From: an uncultured Lachnospiraceae bacterium
GTDB lineage: Bacteria > Bacillota > Clostridia > Lachnospirales > Lachnospiraceae
Direction: 5' to 3'
Assembly (NCBI GenBank): GCA_948794795.1
Contig: CAQGLR010000057.1
Location: forward strand, 1-23,235
DNA length: 23,235 nucleotides
A model generated the notes under the pieces. It made no database searches, was not told the DNA's origin, and saw only the letters and a program-made list of their open reading frames with translations. The position numbers were made by a program, and so were the translations under genes. Shown here in pieces: positions 13,250 to 20,784 of this stretch; position 1 is the first letter of the stretch, and every line of letters begins with the position of its first letter.

Positions 13250-15094
13250 TCAGTTTACAACATCCTCCGCTACAATCGTCATAAGCTGCTCTTTTGCTGG
13301 TGCATCCAGCAAGACCAGCCTGTTTGCCTGGTTAATAACAATTTTCTCAAACATATTCCTTATTCCCCTGGCATTGCCAAAGTCTTCCCACTCTTCTTCT
13401 TTCATATTGTCCAGCTGTTTTAATATACGCTCCTTAGCACCTTCTTCGATTGTCAGTCCCGCATCCTCTGCCATAGTTTCCATAATCTCTATAAGCTCTT
13501 CTTTACTGTAATCTGGAAAATTAATAAACTTGTTAAACCTTGATATCAGCCCCGTATTGCTCTTTAAAAAAGTCTTCATTTCTTCTGTATATCCTGCAAC
13601 TATTATTACAAGATTGTCCCTGTGGTCTTCCATAAGTTTCACCAGTGCATCAACTGCTTCACTGCCAAAATCATTCGGTACATCTGGATTTATAAGTGAA
13701 TATGCTTCATCTATAAAAAGAACCCCGCCTATTGCCTGTTCAACAGTTTCATGTACTTTTATTGCTGTCTGTCCTACATACCCTGCTACAAGCCCTGAAC
13801 GGTCTGTTTCTATCATTTTGCCATCTGAAAGTATCCCAAGTGCTTTATATATCTTTCCAACAAGACGTGCAACTGTTGTCTTGCCAGTTCCTGGACTCCC
13901 AGTAAATACCATATGGTAAGACATGTCCATAACAGGCATCTTCATCTTTTCACGTAATTTCCTTATTTTTATAAGATTTGCAAGTGACTGTATCTCCCCT
14001 TTGACATCCTTTAATCCAACTAAAGAATTCAGTTCTTCCATAAGTGACCTTATTATTTTTTCTTGTTCTTCCCTTTCTGCCTTTTCCCTCTCTTTCAGAC
14101 GGTTCTTTACTGCAAGGAATTGTTCTTTTGCCTGGCGTTCTTCCTGTTCTTTACGTTCTTTTTCAATCCTTATATCATCTTCAACGCGCTTAAAAAAGGC
14201 TTCCCTGAGCCGCCTGCGTTCTTCCTGTTTCTGTTCTTCATTTAATGCCTGCTGTCTGGTATCTGCAATAGCACTTCCTGTATTTTTATTCTTTTCATTT
14301 TCTTCTACAGGTGTTATGCTTTTTTCTAAAACGGCATTTGCATCCTTTATATCCTGCTTTTTATTATTTTTAACAGTCTTTTTCTTTTTTCCTGGCCTAT
14401 GTTGTATATTATTCTGTTTCTTAATTCCCTGGCTTTTATCACTGCCTGTCCTGCTGCCAGCATCCTCTTTTACAGCGGCTTTTGCTGCTGCTTTTTCTCT
14501 TTTCTCTTTGAACCAGCCTGCATCACATTTTATGCTGCCTGATGAAATCTTTGCTTTTATAAATTCCGCATGTTCCCCCGCATCCCTGTCTATAATAAAA
14601 TCGCTTATCTTTTCATAGTATTTCTGTATAAAACCATTTACTTTTACATCTTTGCCATGGTTAAGGTATGCCATACATAAAAGTATATTTAAAAAAGCAT
14701 CAAGAAAATACTCTGTCATATCTACTTTATGTTCTTTATCATATAATCCACACAGCTGTATAAGTACAGGTGGCAGTTCATACAGACGCCTGCTGTCATT
14801 ATAAACAGACCTTTTTATTTTACCTTCTTTGGGAATACAAAGGGGGTTGCTTGCTGTAACTACCCTCATAAATTCACGCTGGCTGTCGAGTATCTCTCCA
14901 CAGTGTACTGCAAGGTTCATAAGGACGGACTGTACATACAGGTCTAAAACCTCTGTGCTTGACTGTTTCATAACTTTTTCTGCCTGGGTCCAGAACCCCT
15001 TTTCCTCTAACTGTGTACAATATAAAACGAGCTTATCATAATTAGTCTTACCAAGCTCAAATAATTTTTCATCTGAGTAAAGTGTATCTGTCAT
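13250..15094 (-). CDS. CbxX/SpoVK-family AAA+ ATPase with long coiled-coil region
   Basis: The 614-residue protein has a helical N-terminal region (1-190), a Lys/Ala-rich linker (195-250), a Glu/Arg/Lys-rich coiled coil (285-350) and a C-terminal AAA+ module. The module starts with LVGLKDVKGEI (358-368) and has Walker A GSPGTGKT (399-406), pore loop GLVAGYVGQTA (434-444), Walker B VLFIDEA (458-464), sensor 1 (VIIVAGY), arginine finger GLISRF (515-520) and sensor 2 GNARGIR. This type (CbbX, SpoVK, EccA) forms rings that remodel partner proteins; the partner here is unknown. The N-terminal half matches no family I recognise. GGAGGG lies three bases before the ATG. It has its own promoter (15143-15171) between recG and the ATPase/nuclease pair. 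Confidence 0.88.
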   Translation of the reverse strand: MTDTLYSDEKLFELGKTNYDKLVLYCTQLEEKGFWTQAEKVMKQSSTEVLDLYVQSVLMNLAVHCGEILDSQREFMRVVTASNPLCIPKEGKIKRSVYNDSRRLYELPPVLIQLCGLYDKEHKVDMTEYFLDAFLNILLCMAYLNHGKDVKVNGFIQKYYEKISDFIIDRDAGEHAEFIKAKISSGSIKCDAGWFKEKREKAAAKAAVKEDAGSRTGSDKSQGIKKQNNIQHRPGKKKKTVKNNKKQDIKDANAVLEKSITPVEENEKNKNTGSAIADTRQQALNEEQKQEERRRLREAFFKRVEDDIRIEKERKEQEERQAKEQFLAVKNRLKEREKAEREEQEKIIRSLMEELNSLVGLKDVKGEIQSLANLIKIRKLREKMKMPVMDMSYHMVFTGSPGTGKTTVARLVGKIYKALGILSDGKMIETDRSGLVAGYVGQTAIKVHETVEQAIGGVLFIDEAYSLINPDVPNDFGSEAVDALVKLMEDHRDNLVIIVAGYTEEMKTFLKSNTGLISRFNKFINFPDYSKEELIEIMETMAEDAGLTIEEGAKERILKQLDNMKEEEWEDFGNARGIRNMFEKIVINQANRLVLLDAPAKEQLMTIVAEDVVN

Positions 15095-15142
15095 AGACCC
15101 TCCTTTAAAGCAGCCAAAACGGCAACTGAAAACAACAAGTTA

Positions 15143-15171
15143 ATTTTACTATGATTATTTTTAAAAATCAA
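15143..15171 (-). promoter_or_regulatory. Promoter of the CbxX-like ATPase gene
   Basis: On the minus strand TTGATT (15171-15166) and TAAAAT (15148-15143) are 17 bases apart, about 50 bases before the start codon. The remaining 200 bases up to the recG stop hold no gene I can support. Confidence 0.6.
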
Positions 15172-15366
15172 TGTTATGTTGTTATTACACATGTAAATTC
15201 CATGAACTACACATTGTCTAAAGCCAACAGGCTTCTTGTTATGCTATTTGCCTTAATCCTTCTTTCAAATACCAGAAACAATATGCAGGCCAGCAGAATT
15301 ACTTTACCTTCTAAATTTTTAATGTACAAATAATATATGTAAATATAGAGATACCTGTAAATTATC

Positions 15367-17406
15367 CTATAGTAATACACCGCCTGCATATGGGACTATC
15401 TTTTCTTTAAGCCTGTTATACTTTTTGCACAACTGGATTATATCTTTGCTTTCAAATTTTGCTGCTGCTTTATTAGCTTGTGCAAGTACATCTGCATCCT
15501 GGTATATATCAGCAAGCTTGAAATCAAGCTCACCGCTCTGCCTTATCCCAAAGAAATCCCCTGGCCCGCGCATTTTCAAATCCTGTTCTGCAACATAAAA
15601 CCCATCATTAGAATTACCAAGCACAGAAAGCCTGTCCATAACCTCTTTGCTGCTATTACCTGCCATAAATATACAATACGACTGTGCACTTCCACGCCCT
15701 ACCCTGCCACGCAGCTGGTGCAGCTGTGCAAGCCCAAAACGTTCAGCATTCTCAATCATCATAACTGTAGCATTTGGTATATTTATTCCTACTTCTATAA
15801 CTGTAGTAGACACAAGTATATCCGCCTTATGTAACGCAAAATCCTCCATAATCTGGTTTTTCTGTGATGGCTTCATCTTTCCATGCAGGCACGCAACTCT
15901 TATTCCAGGAGGCATCTTTTCACGGAGCATTGCAGAATAATCTGTAACATTCTCTGCTTCCATATTTTCACTTTCATCTACCATAGGGCATATTATATAT
16001 ACCTGGTGTCCTGCTGCTGTCTCCTGCTGCATAAATTTATATGCCTGTGTCCTGTAATTAGTTCCTACAACACAATTTTTCACTGGAAGCCTGCCTTCTG
16101 GAAGCACATCTATTACAGATATATCAAGTTCACCATACAATATTACCGCTAGTGTCCTTGGTATAGGTGTTGCGCTCATAACAAGCATATGTGGTTCACT
16201 GCCCTTTGAATATAGTGCTTCCCTTTGTTTTACACCAAACCGGTGCTGTTCATCAGTTACTACAAGCCCCAGCGAATGAAATCCTACTTTCTCCTGGATA
16301 AGTGCATGTGTACCTATAACAATGTCTGTCTCATGGTTTTCTATCTGTGCGTATGCCTTTTTCTTCTGTGATGCAGTCATAGAACCTGTAAGCAATATTG
16401 TATTTATACCAAGCGGCTTTAGAAGCTCCTGGAATGTTTCATAATGCTGTTTGGCAAGTACCTCTGTCGGCACCATAATAGCACCCTGGAACCCGTTTTC
16501 TGCTGCCAGGGCAAGTGCAAGCACTGCAATTATTGTTTTGCCTGAGCCTACATCACCTTGTACCAGCCTGTTCATAACAATACCAGACAACATGTCTTCT
16601 TTAATATCATTCCATGCTGATTCTTGTGCTTTTGTAAGTTTATATGGAAGGGATTGTATTAACTGTTTTGTTTTTATATCTGGTGACATAATATATTTTG
16701 ATGGTATGCTTTTCTTTACTTTTTTTAGCTGTCCCAGGGCAAGTGCAAAAATAAAAAACTCATCAAATACAAGCCTTCTTCTTGCCTGTATACATTCTTC
16801 CTTATTATCTGGGAAATGTATTGCAGCAACAGCCTTCTTCCAGGATATAAGGTTATTTTCCTTTCTTATATCTGCTGGAAGGAAATCACCACTTAAATCT
16901 GTCTCTTTAAGTGCTATATTTACAGCTTTGGCCACTGCATTACCTGTAAGCCCTGCTGTCAGGCGGTATACTGGCTGCATCCTGCCTGCCAGGTTAGCAT
17001 ATTCCTGCCTTGATAAAATCTTAGGCTGGTGCAGTTCTAAAAAACCATTCCTGTTTACTACTTTGCCACGCAGTATATAGTGTGCCCCCATATGCAGCAT
17101 TTTCATTACAAACTGCATATTAAACCACACCGCTGTTATATTTCCGCTTGCATCACCAAATCTTGCCCTGGTTATCTTAAGTCCTCCTGATGCCATTGTC
17201 TTTGGATATTCCCTAAGGCCTGCATGGATTATCACTATATTGCCCTCTGCTGCCTGGGAAATGGGTTCTATTTTCCCAAAAATATCATATTCCCGCGGAT
17301 AAAAGCAAAGAAGCTCCTCTACTGTATAAATCCCCAGTTTATTAAAGAGCTTCTCACTTTTTCCGCCGATACCCTTAATAGTCCTTATACTGTCATTAAG
17401 TTCCAC
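15367..17406 (-). CDS. recG: ATP-dependent DNA helicase RecG
   Basis: The 679-residue helicase has the normal RecG length and domain order. An N-terminal wedge/OB region starts with TIKGIGGKSEKLFNKLGI and contains GLTGNAVAKAV. Motif I is GDVGSGKTIIA, motif II DEQH, motif III SATPIPRT, and the C-terminal half has STTVIEVGINIPNATVM, AERFGLAQLHQLRGRVGRG and the DFFGIRQSG segment. RecG remodels stalled replication forks and branched DNA. The frame is closed upstream by a stop, leaving the GTG at 17406 as the only reasonable start; GAGGTGG lies 13 bases before it, a rather long spacing. It follows fakA after 55 bases in the asp23-fakA-recG operon. Confidence 0.96.
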   Translation of the reverse strand: MELNDSIRTIKGIGGKSEKLFNKLGIYTVEELLCFYPREYDIFGKIEPISQAAEGNIVIIHAGLREYPKTMASGGLKITRARFGDASGNITAVWFNMQFVMKMLHMGAHYILRGKVVNRNGFLELHQPKILSRQEYANLAGRMQPVYRLTAGLTGNAVAKAVNIALKETDLSGDFLPADIRKENNLISWKKAVAAIHFPDNKEECIQARRRLVFDEFFIFALALGQLKKVKKSIPSKYIMSPDIKTKQLIQSLPYKLTKAQESAWNDIKEDMLSGIVMNRLVQGDVGSGKTIIAVLALALAAENGFQGAIMVPTEVLAKQHYETFQELLKPLGINTILLTGSMTASQKKKAYAQIENHETDIVIGTHALIQEKVGFHSLGLVVTDEQHRFGVKQREALYSKGSEPHMLVMSATPIPRTLAVILYGELDISVIDVLPEGRLPVKNCVVGTNYRTQAYKFMQQETAAGHQVYIICPMVDESENMEAENVTDYSAMLREKMPPGIRVACLHGKMKPSQKNQIMEDFALHKADILVSTTVIEVGINIPNATVMMIENAERFGLAQLHQLRGRVGRGSAQSYCIFMAGNSSKEVMDRLSVLGNSNDGFYVAEQDLKMRGPGDFFGIRQSGELDFKLADIYQDADVLAQANKAAAKFESKDIIQLCKKYNRLKEKIVPYAGGVLL

Positions 17407-17461
17407 CGCCGTTTATATTCCACCTCTCCTGCCGCTGTTTTACGGCACAAACTTCCTTTAA

Positions 17462-19141
17462 TTATTCTACAGATATAAAGTATGGATACACAGGCTGGCC
17501 GCCATATTGTACTTCTACATCAACTCCACTGTAAGCAGCAATTATTTTATCTGCAAGTGCTTCTGCTTCCTCCTCTGTTGCATCTGCCCCATAGTACAGG
17601 CTTACAAGCTCAGATTCATCATTAATAAGGGTGTCTGCAAGTTTCTTTGCAGCATCAAGGACGTTTTTCTCTACTGAAACAATCGTTTTGCCATCCAGCC
17701 CGATATAATCGCCTTTCTTTATATCTTTGCCATCCATATTAGTATCACGTACAGCATATGTTACCTGCCCTGATTTAATATTAAGCATTTCTTCTGACAT
17801 TGTCTTCTCATTGTCACTGGCAGGACTTCCTTCTGTATAACTTATAAGTGCTGCAATTCCCTGTGGTATATTTTTGGAAGGTATTACGATTATATTTTTA
17901 TCCTTTGTAAGTTCCTTCGCCTGGTTTGCAGCAAGTATTATATTACTATTGTTTGGAAGTATAAATATATTATCTGCATTAACATTATCTATTGCTGTAA
18001 GCAGGTCATCTGTGCTAGGGTTCATAGTCTGCCCGCCTTCAATGATATAATCAGCCTTTAACCCGCGGAATATATCTGACAGCCCATCCCCAGAAGATAC
18101 TACAATAAAACCTGTTTTCTTACGTGGCTGGCTGGTTTTCTTTATTTCTTCCCTCTTGCCACTGCTTTCCTGTGCAGCAATTTTAGAAGCATCACGTATA
18201 ACCTTTTCATGGTGCTCCTCACGCATATTGTCAATCTTCATGCTTGTAAGCTGTCCATATAAAAGCGCTTTCTGTATCGCAAGCCCTGGGTCATTTGTAT
18301 GGACATGTACCTTTACTATTTCATCATCAGAAACCACTACAACACAGTCACCTATTTTCTGTAAATAATCTTTAAGTTCAAGTTCTACAGAACCTTTACT
18401 TTGCCCAAGCATTATTATAAACTCTGTACAATATCCATATTTTATATCTGCACTTTCATTAATACTTGTTTTAACTAATTTAGAGCTTCCTTTACTGGTT
18501 ATTGTAAAGTCGGAAACCTTTCCTTTAAGTGCGTCCACAGCACCCCTTAAGAATGTCATAAGGCCTTCTCCGCCTGAGTCTACAACTCCCGCCTGTTTCA
18601 GTACGGGAAGCATTTCAGGAGTCTTAAGAAGTGCTTCTTCCATGCTTTCTGCCACAGCATCACAAAACTCTATGACATCATCTATATCATCATTAATTAG
18701 TATATCCATCGCTTTATCAGCACCAGCGCGGGCAACTGTAAGGATTGTGCCTTCTTTTGGCTTCATAACAGCCTTATAGGCAGTATCTGCAGCATGTTGT
18801 ACTGCATTGGCAAGTATTGTCACATCAAGTACGCTGTTTCCTTTTATTTCCTTTACAAACCCACGGAAAATCTGTGACATAATTACACCAGAATTGCCTC
18901 TCGCACCACGTAATGAGCCACTTGAAATAGATTTTCCAAGCTGTTCCATATCAGGGGCATCAAGGCTGCTTACCTCTTTTGCAGCTGCCATTATAGTCAT
19001 TGTCATATTTGTGCCTGTATCCCCGTCAGGTACTGGAAATACATTTAATTCATTAATATATTCCTTCTTTGCATCTAATGCCTTAGCACCTGACAAAAAC
19101 ATTTTCTGAAGCATTGCCGCATCTATTGATTTTAAACCCAC
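17462..19141 (-). CDS. fakA: DAK2-domain fatty acid kinase, FakA/YloV family
   Basis: The 559-residue protein starts with the DhaL-type kinase domain: ELNVFPVPDGDTGTNM (about 31-46, metal and ATP binding), then SGSLRGARGNSGVIMSQIFRGF, a VDSGGEGLMTFLRG segment, and a C-terminal DegV-like domain. FakA with a FakB carrier phosphorylates exogenous or recycled fatty acids to acyl-phosphates; no fakB lies in the window. The start is a GTG (19141) with AGGAGG nine bases upstream, giving MGLKSIDAAMLQKMF, which fits family N-termini. The open frame to 19180 has no such site. Order asp23-fakA-recG is the usual Firmicutes arrangement. Confidence 0.93.
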   Translation of the reverse strand: MGLKSIDAAMLQKMFLSGAKALDAKKEYINELNVFPVPDGDTGTNMTMTIMAAAKEVSSLDAPDMEQLGKSISSGSLRGARGNSGVIMSQIFRGFVKEIKGNSVLDVTILANAVQHAADTAYKAVMKPKEGTILTVARAGADKAMDILINDDIDDVIEFCDAVAESMEEALLKTPEMLPVLKQAGVVDSGGEGLMTFLRGAVDALKGKVSDFTITSKGSSKLVKTSINESADIKYGYCTEFIIMLGQSKGSVELELKDYLQKIGDCVVVVSDDEIVKVHVHTNDPGLAIQKALLYGQLTSMKIDNMREEHHEKVIRDASKIAAQESSGKREEIKKTSQPRKKTGFIVVSSGDGLSDIFRGLKADYIIEGGQTMNPSTDDLLTAIDNVNADNIFILPNNSNIILAANQAKELTKDKNIIVIPSKNIPQGIAALISYTEGSPASDNEKTMSEEMLNIKSGQVTYAVRDTNMDGKDIKKGDYIGLDGKTIVSVEKNVLDAAKKLADTLINDESELVSLYYGADATEEEAEALADKIIAAYSGVDVEVQYGGQPVYPYFISVE

Positions 19142-19203
19142 TTTAATATTCCTCCTTGCATTAAGGTATACCTTTTCCACTTATACAGTCTTAGAGCGGT
19201 ATA

Positions 19204-19566
19204 TCAGTCTTCATCCATAATCCTGACACCCTCTACAATTACATTAATTGCCTCTATCTCAAGACCTGTAAATTCCTCTATCTTATACCTTACGTTTTCC
19301 AGTACATTATGTGCAACAGCACGTATACTTACACCATATGCAACAATAACATGGAGTTCTATCTTTAATTTGTTATTTACAATAAATACATTTACTCCCC
19401 TGCCAGCATTTTCCTTTTTAAGAAGCCTGGCAACCCCGTCTTTGACATTTACGGAAGCCATCCCAGCTATCCCTATGCACTCCATAGTTGCAGTTCCCGC
19501 ATATTTTGCCAGTACATCACGGTCTATTACAATTTTTCCCATATCGGTACTCATTTTACCCTTCAT
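19204..19566 (-). CDS. Asp23/Gls24 family envelope stress response protein (YloU-like)
   Basis: The 120-residue protein is an Asp23/Gls24 domain: GKIVIDRDVLAKYAGTATME at the start, then GIAGMASVNVKDGVARLL, a basic stretch, and ELHVIVAYGVSIRAVAHNVLENVRYKIEEFTGLE. Members of this family lie in the cytoplasm near the membrane and are linked to cell envelope homeostasis; the paralogue YloU is encoded next to yloV (fakA), as here. No membrane segment is present. The ATG at 19566 has GGAGG seven bases upstream. It is the first gene of the asp23-fakA-recG operon, behind a promoter with a palindrome in its spacer. Confidence 0.92.
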   Translation of the reverse strand: MKGKMSTDMGKIVIDRDVLAKYAGTATMECIGIAGMASVNVKDGVARLLKKENAGRGVNVFIVNNKLKIELHVIVAYGVSIRAVAHNVLENVRYKIEEFTGLEIEAINVIVEGVRIMDED

Positions 19567-19596
19567 AAAATATCCTCCATTTCATTGTATTACTTG

Positions 19597-19626
19597 ATAT
19601 TACCAGGATTATCTTGTTCCTGGCAA
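19597..19626 (-). promoter_or_regulatory. Promoter of the asp23 operon with palindrome in the spacer
   Basis: On the minus strand TTGCCA (19626-19621) and TAATAT (19602-19597) are 18 bases apart. The spacer and the edge of the -35 box carry the inverted repeat CCAGGA/TCCTGG (19603-19608 and 19618-19623), placed where a repressor could block RNA polymerase. Confidence 0.55.
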
Positions 19627-19636
19627 TATATTCAGG

Positions 19637-19665
19637 TTCAATTTTCCAGTTTTACATCATATAAT
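19637..19665 (+). promoter_or_regulatory. Possible promoter of the small plus-strand membrane gene
   Basis: A perfect TATAAT (19660-19665) has a weak -35 match TTCAAT 17 bases upstream. It lies 53 bases before the ATG of the 45-codon gene and is divergent from the asp23 promoter. Confidence 0.5.
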
Positions 19666-19718
19666 ACAGTATAACTTATTGCTCCTTTCAAAGCAAGAAC
19701 AATAATATGGTGGTAATT

Positions 19719-19856
19719 ATGCGCAAAATGGCCGGTTTTATCCTCTTTTGGATAGCTATAGGAATGACAATTATGCTTTTTCTTGATAATGGTATTATCG
19801 CAGTCCTTATAATACTTTTATGCCTTATACTTGGATATAACCTTTTTTGTAGTTAA
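19719..19856 (+). CDS. Small two-helix membrane protein, 45 residues
   Basis: The only protein gene I support on the plus strand. It encodes a 45-residue peptide starting MRKMAGFILFWIAIGMTI. The whole chain is hydrophobic, with two predicted membrane helices (about 5-21 and 25-42) joined by the turn LDNG, and it ends in YNLFCS. The pattern of a basic start, AGFxLFWIAxGM and a C-terminal GYNLFC resembles short uncharacterised proteins I recall from Clostridia, but no function is known to me. GGTGG lies five bases before the ATG, with a TATAAT at 19660-19665 upstream. It is divergent from asp23 and followed by repeat copy C. Very short proteins can occur by chance; the helix layout and the start signals argue for a real gene. 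Confidence 0.7.
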   Translation: MRKMAGFILFWIAIGMTIMLFLDNGIIAVLIILLCLILGYNLFCS

Positions 19857-19872
19857 TAAATATCTATGTATA

Positions 19873-20024
19873 TTTGGAAATTAAATGTTATACAAATTAT
19901 GTGGCACTGGCAATTCCCAATGCTTACAACAGGGTTATGCACACATCCGCCTGGATGGGGCATGCAATAATGCCCAGAGCCACTGGCTTTATATTAATAC
20001 TACAGTGTCTGGAAACTTAAAAAA
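19873..20024. repeat. Degenerate copy of the palindromic repeat family (copy C)
   Basis: The left part (TTTGGAAATTAAAT, then TTATGTGG and CTGGCAATTCC) matches copy D and the internal end of copy B. The centre shares CTGGATGGG with copies A and B. The right part ends in GGAAACTTAAAA, like GGAAACTCAAAA of copy B. Internal pairing includes GTGGC (19901-19905) with GCCAC (19979-19983) and GGGCAT/ATGCCC around 19958-19975. It fills most of the gap between the small membrane gene and rpmB, and its right end merges with the T-run of the rpmB terminator. Confidence 0.7.
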
Positions 20025-20043
20025 ACCGGCCATACAGACCGGT
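20018..20043 (-). terminator. Terminator of rpmB
   Basis: On the minus strand ACCGG (20043-20039) pairs with CCGGT (20029-20025) around a nine-base loop, followed by seven T. It lies 20 bases after the rpmB stop. The stem is short, but the T-run is strong. Confidence 0.7.
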
Positions 20044-20063
20044 CCATATATTACATGATGTGC

Positions 20064-20249
20064 TTACGCACGCTCTACAGCTCCAGAACGTAAACATCCT
20101 GTACATACTGGCATTTTCTTTGTTCCACCATTAACCTTAATCCTTACAGATTTAATGTTTGGCTTCCACATCCTGTTACTTCTTCTATGTGAATGGCTGA
20201 CTTTATTACCAAAGTGCACGCTTTTTCCACAAACTGAACATTTTGCCAT
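20064..20249 (-). CDS. rpmB: 50S ribosomal protein L28
   Basis: The 61-residue L28 starts MAKCSVCGKSVHFGNKVSHS, continues with the basic RRSNRMWKPN segment, and has a second cysteine pair in PVCTGCLRSG. The two CxxC pairs make it the zinc-binding (C+) form. It is a component of the large ribosomal subunit. The ATG at 20249 has AAGGAGG eight bases upstream; the open frame to 20297 has no start signal. It is a single-gene transcript between the promoter at 20307-20335 and a terminator. rpmB divergent from or next to asp23-fakA is a common Firmicutes layout. Confidence 0.97.
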   Translation of the reverse strand: MAKCSVCGKSVHFGNKVSHSHRRSNRMWKPNIKSVRIKVNGGTKKMPVCTGCLRSGAVERA

Positions 20250-20306
20250 CGTAAGCACCTCCTTATATTTAATACAATATTTCTGTTTAATTTGCACAAC
20301 ACGACT

Positions 20307-20335
20307 ATTCTAACAAATAATTGGAATAATTGCAA
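20307..20335 (-). promoter_or_regulatory. Promoter of rpmB
   Basis: On the minus strand TTGCAA (20335-20330) and TAGAAT (20312-20307) are separated by 17 bases. Repeat copy B starts 14 bases upstream of the -35 box, and the copy's left flanking direct repeat begins within 4 bases of that box. Confidence 0.8.
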
Positions 20336-20348
20336 GAAAAATTTTCAA

Positions 20349-20723
20349 TTTGAGTTTCCTCATTTTTTTAATATACAGATATTTTACCTCTGGCAATTCC
20401 AAAATTTTACCAACAGCAGCCGCTTACGCTTGGATGCAATGTCATTTAGTTAAGCAGCCATCTTGTACATGGCAATGTTATGGATGTTTGAAAATTAAAT
20501 ATTCATAAGTTATGTATCTCTGGCAATTCCAAAATTTTACCAACGGCAGCCGCTTGCGCTTGGATGGGATGCGCAGTGGTGCATAAAGCCCTAATGTTTC
20601 TGCGAAACATTTAATACAGGGCTTAAGCACCAGCGCCCCCAAACAGCTGCCTTTTGGTAAAACATTTGGAACTTGCCAGAGTAATATAATCTTTGTATAA
20701 TTTAAAAAATAAGGAAACTCAAA
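20349..20723. repeat. Long palindromic repeat element, copy B (composite)
   Basis: The terminal inverted repeats TTTGAGTTTCCT (20349-20360) and its complement (20712-20723) bound the element. The inner arms 20518-20550 and 20646-20681 pair nearly throughout. The middle continues with TTGG/CCAA, GGG/CCC, GCGC/GCGC, TGGTGC/GCACCA and AGCCCT/AGGGCT, topped by the small hairpin ATGTTT/AAACAT (20594-20610). The left part (20349-20486) is a second, partial left arm carrying the same CTCTGGCAATTCC core, so the copy looks nested or recombined. The ten-base sequence AAATTTTCAA stands on both sides (20339-20348 and 20724-20733), as expected of a target-site duplication. No transposase is encoded inside. 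Confidence 0.85.
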
Positions 20724-20784
20724 AAATTTTCAAGAAAACAGGTTTTGCAAAATATTGTTTTCACACCAGGCAGTCATAATATTT

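Noticed and set aside
13923..14618. Long plus-strand open frame (231 codons) opposite the CbxX-like gene
   Set aside because: Ser/Phe-rich shadow of the Glu/Lys/Arg-rich coiled-coil coding strand; not a gene.
15151..15389. Two 60-codon open frames on opposite strands between the CbxX-like gene and recG
   Set aside because: They overlap each other, one overlaps recG, neither has a start signal, and both are low-complexity AT-rich translations. The CbxX-like promoter overlaps this gap.
20388..20554. Two direct repeats about 130 bases apart, considered as a minimal CRISPR
   Set aside because: The repeats are the arms of palindromic elements, have only two units, carry long inverted partners downstream, and no cas gene is in the window.
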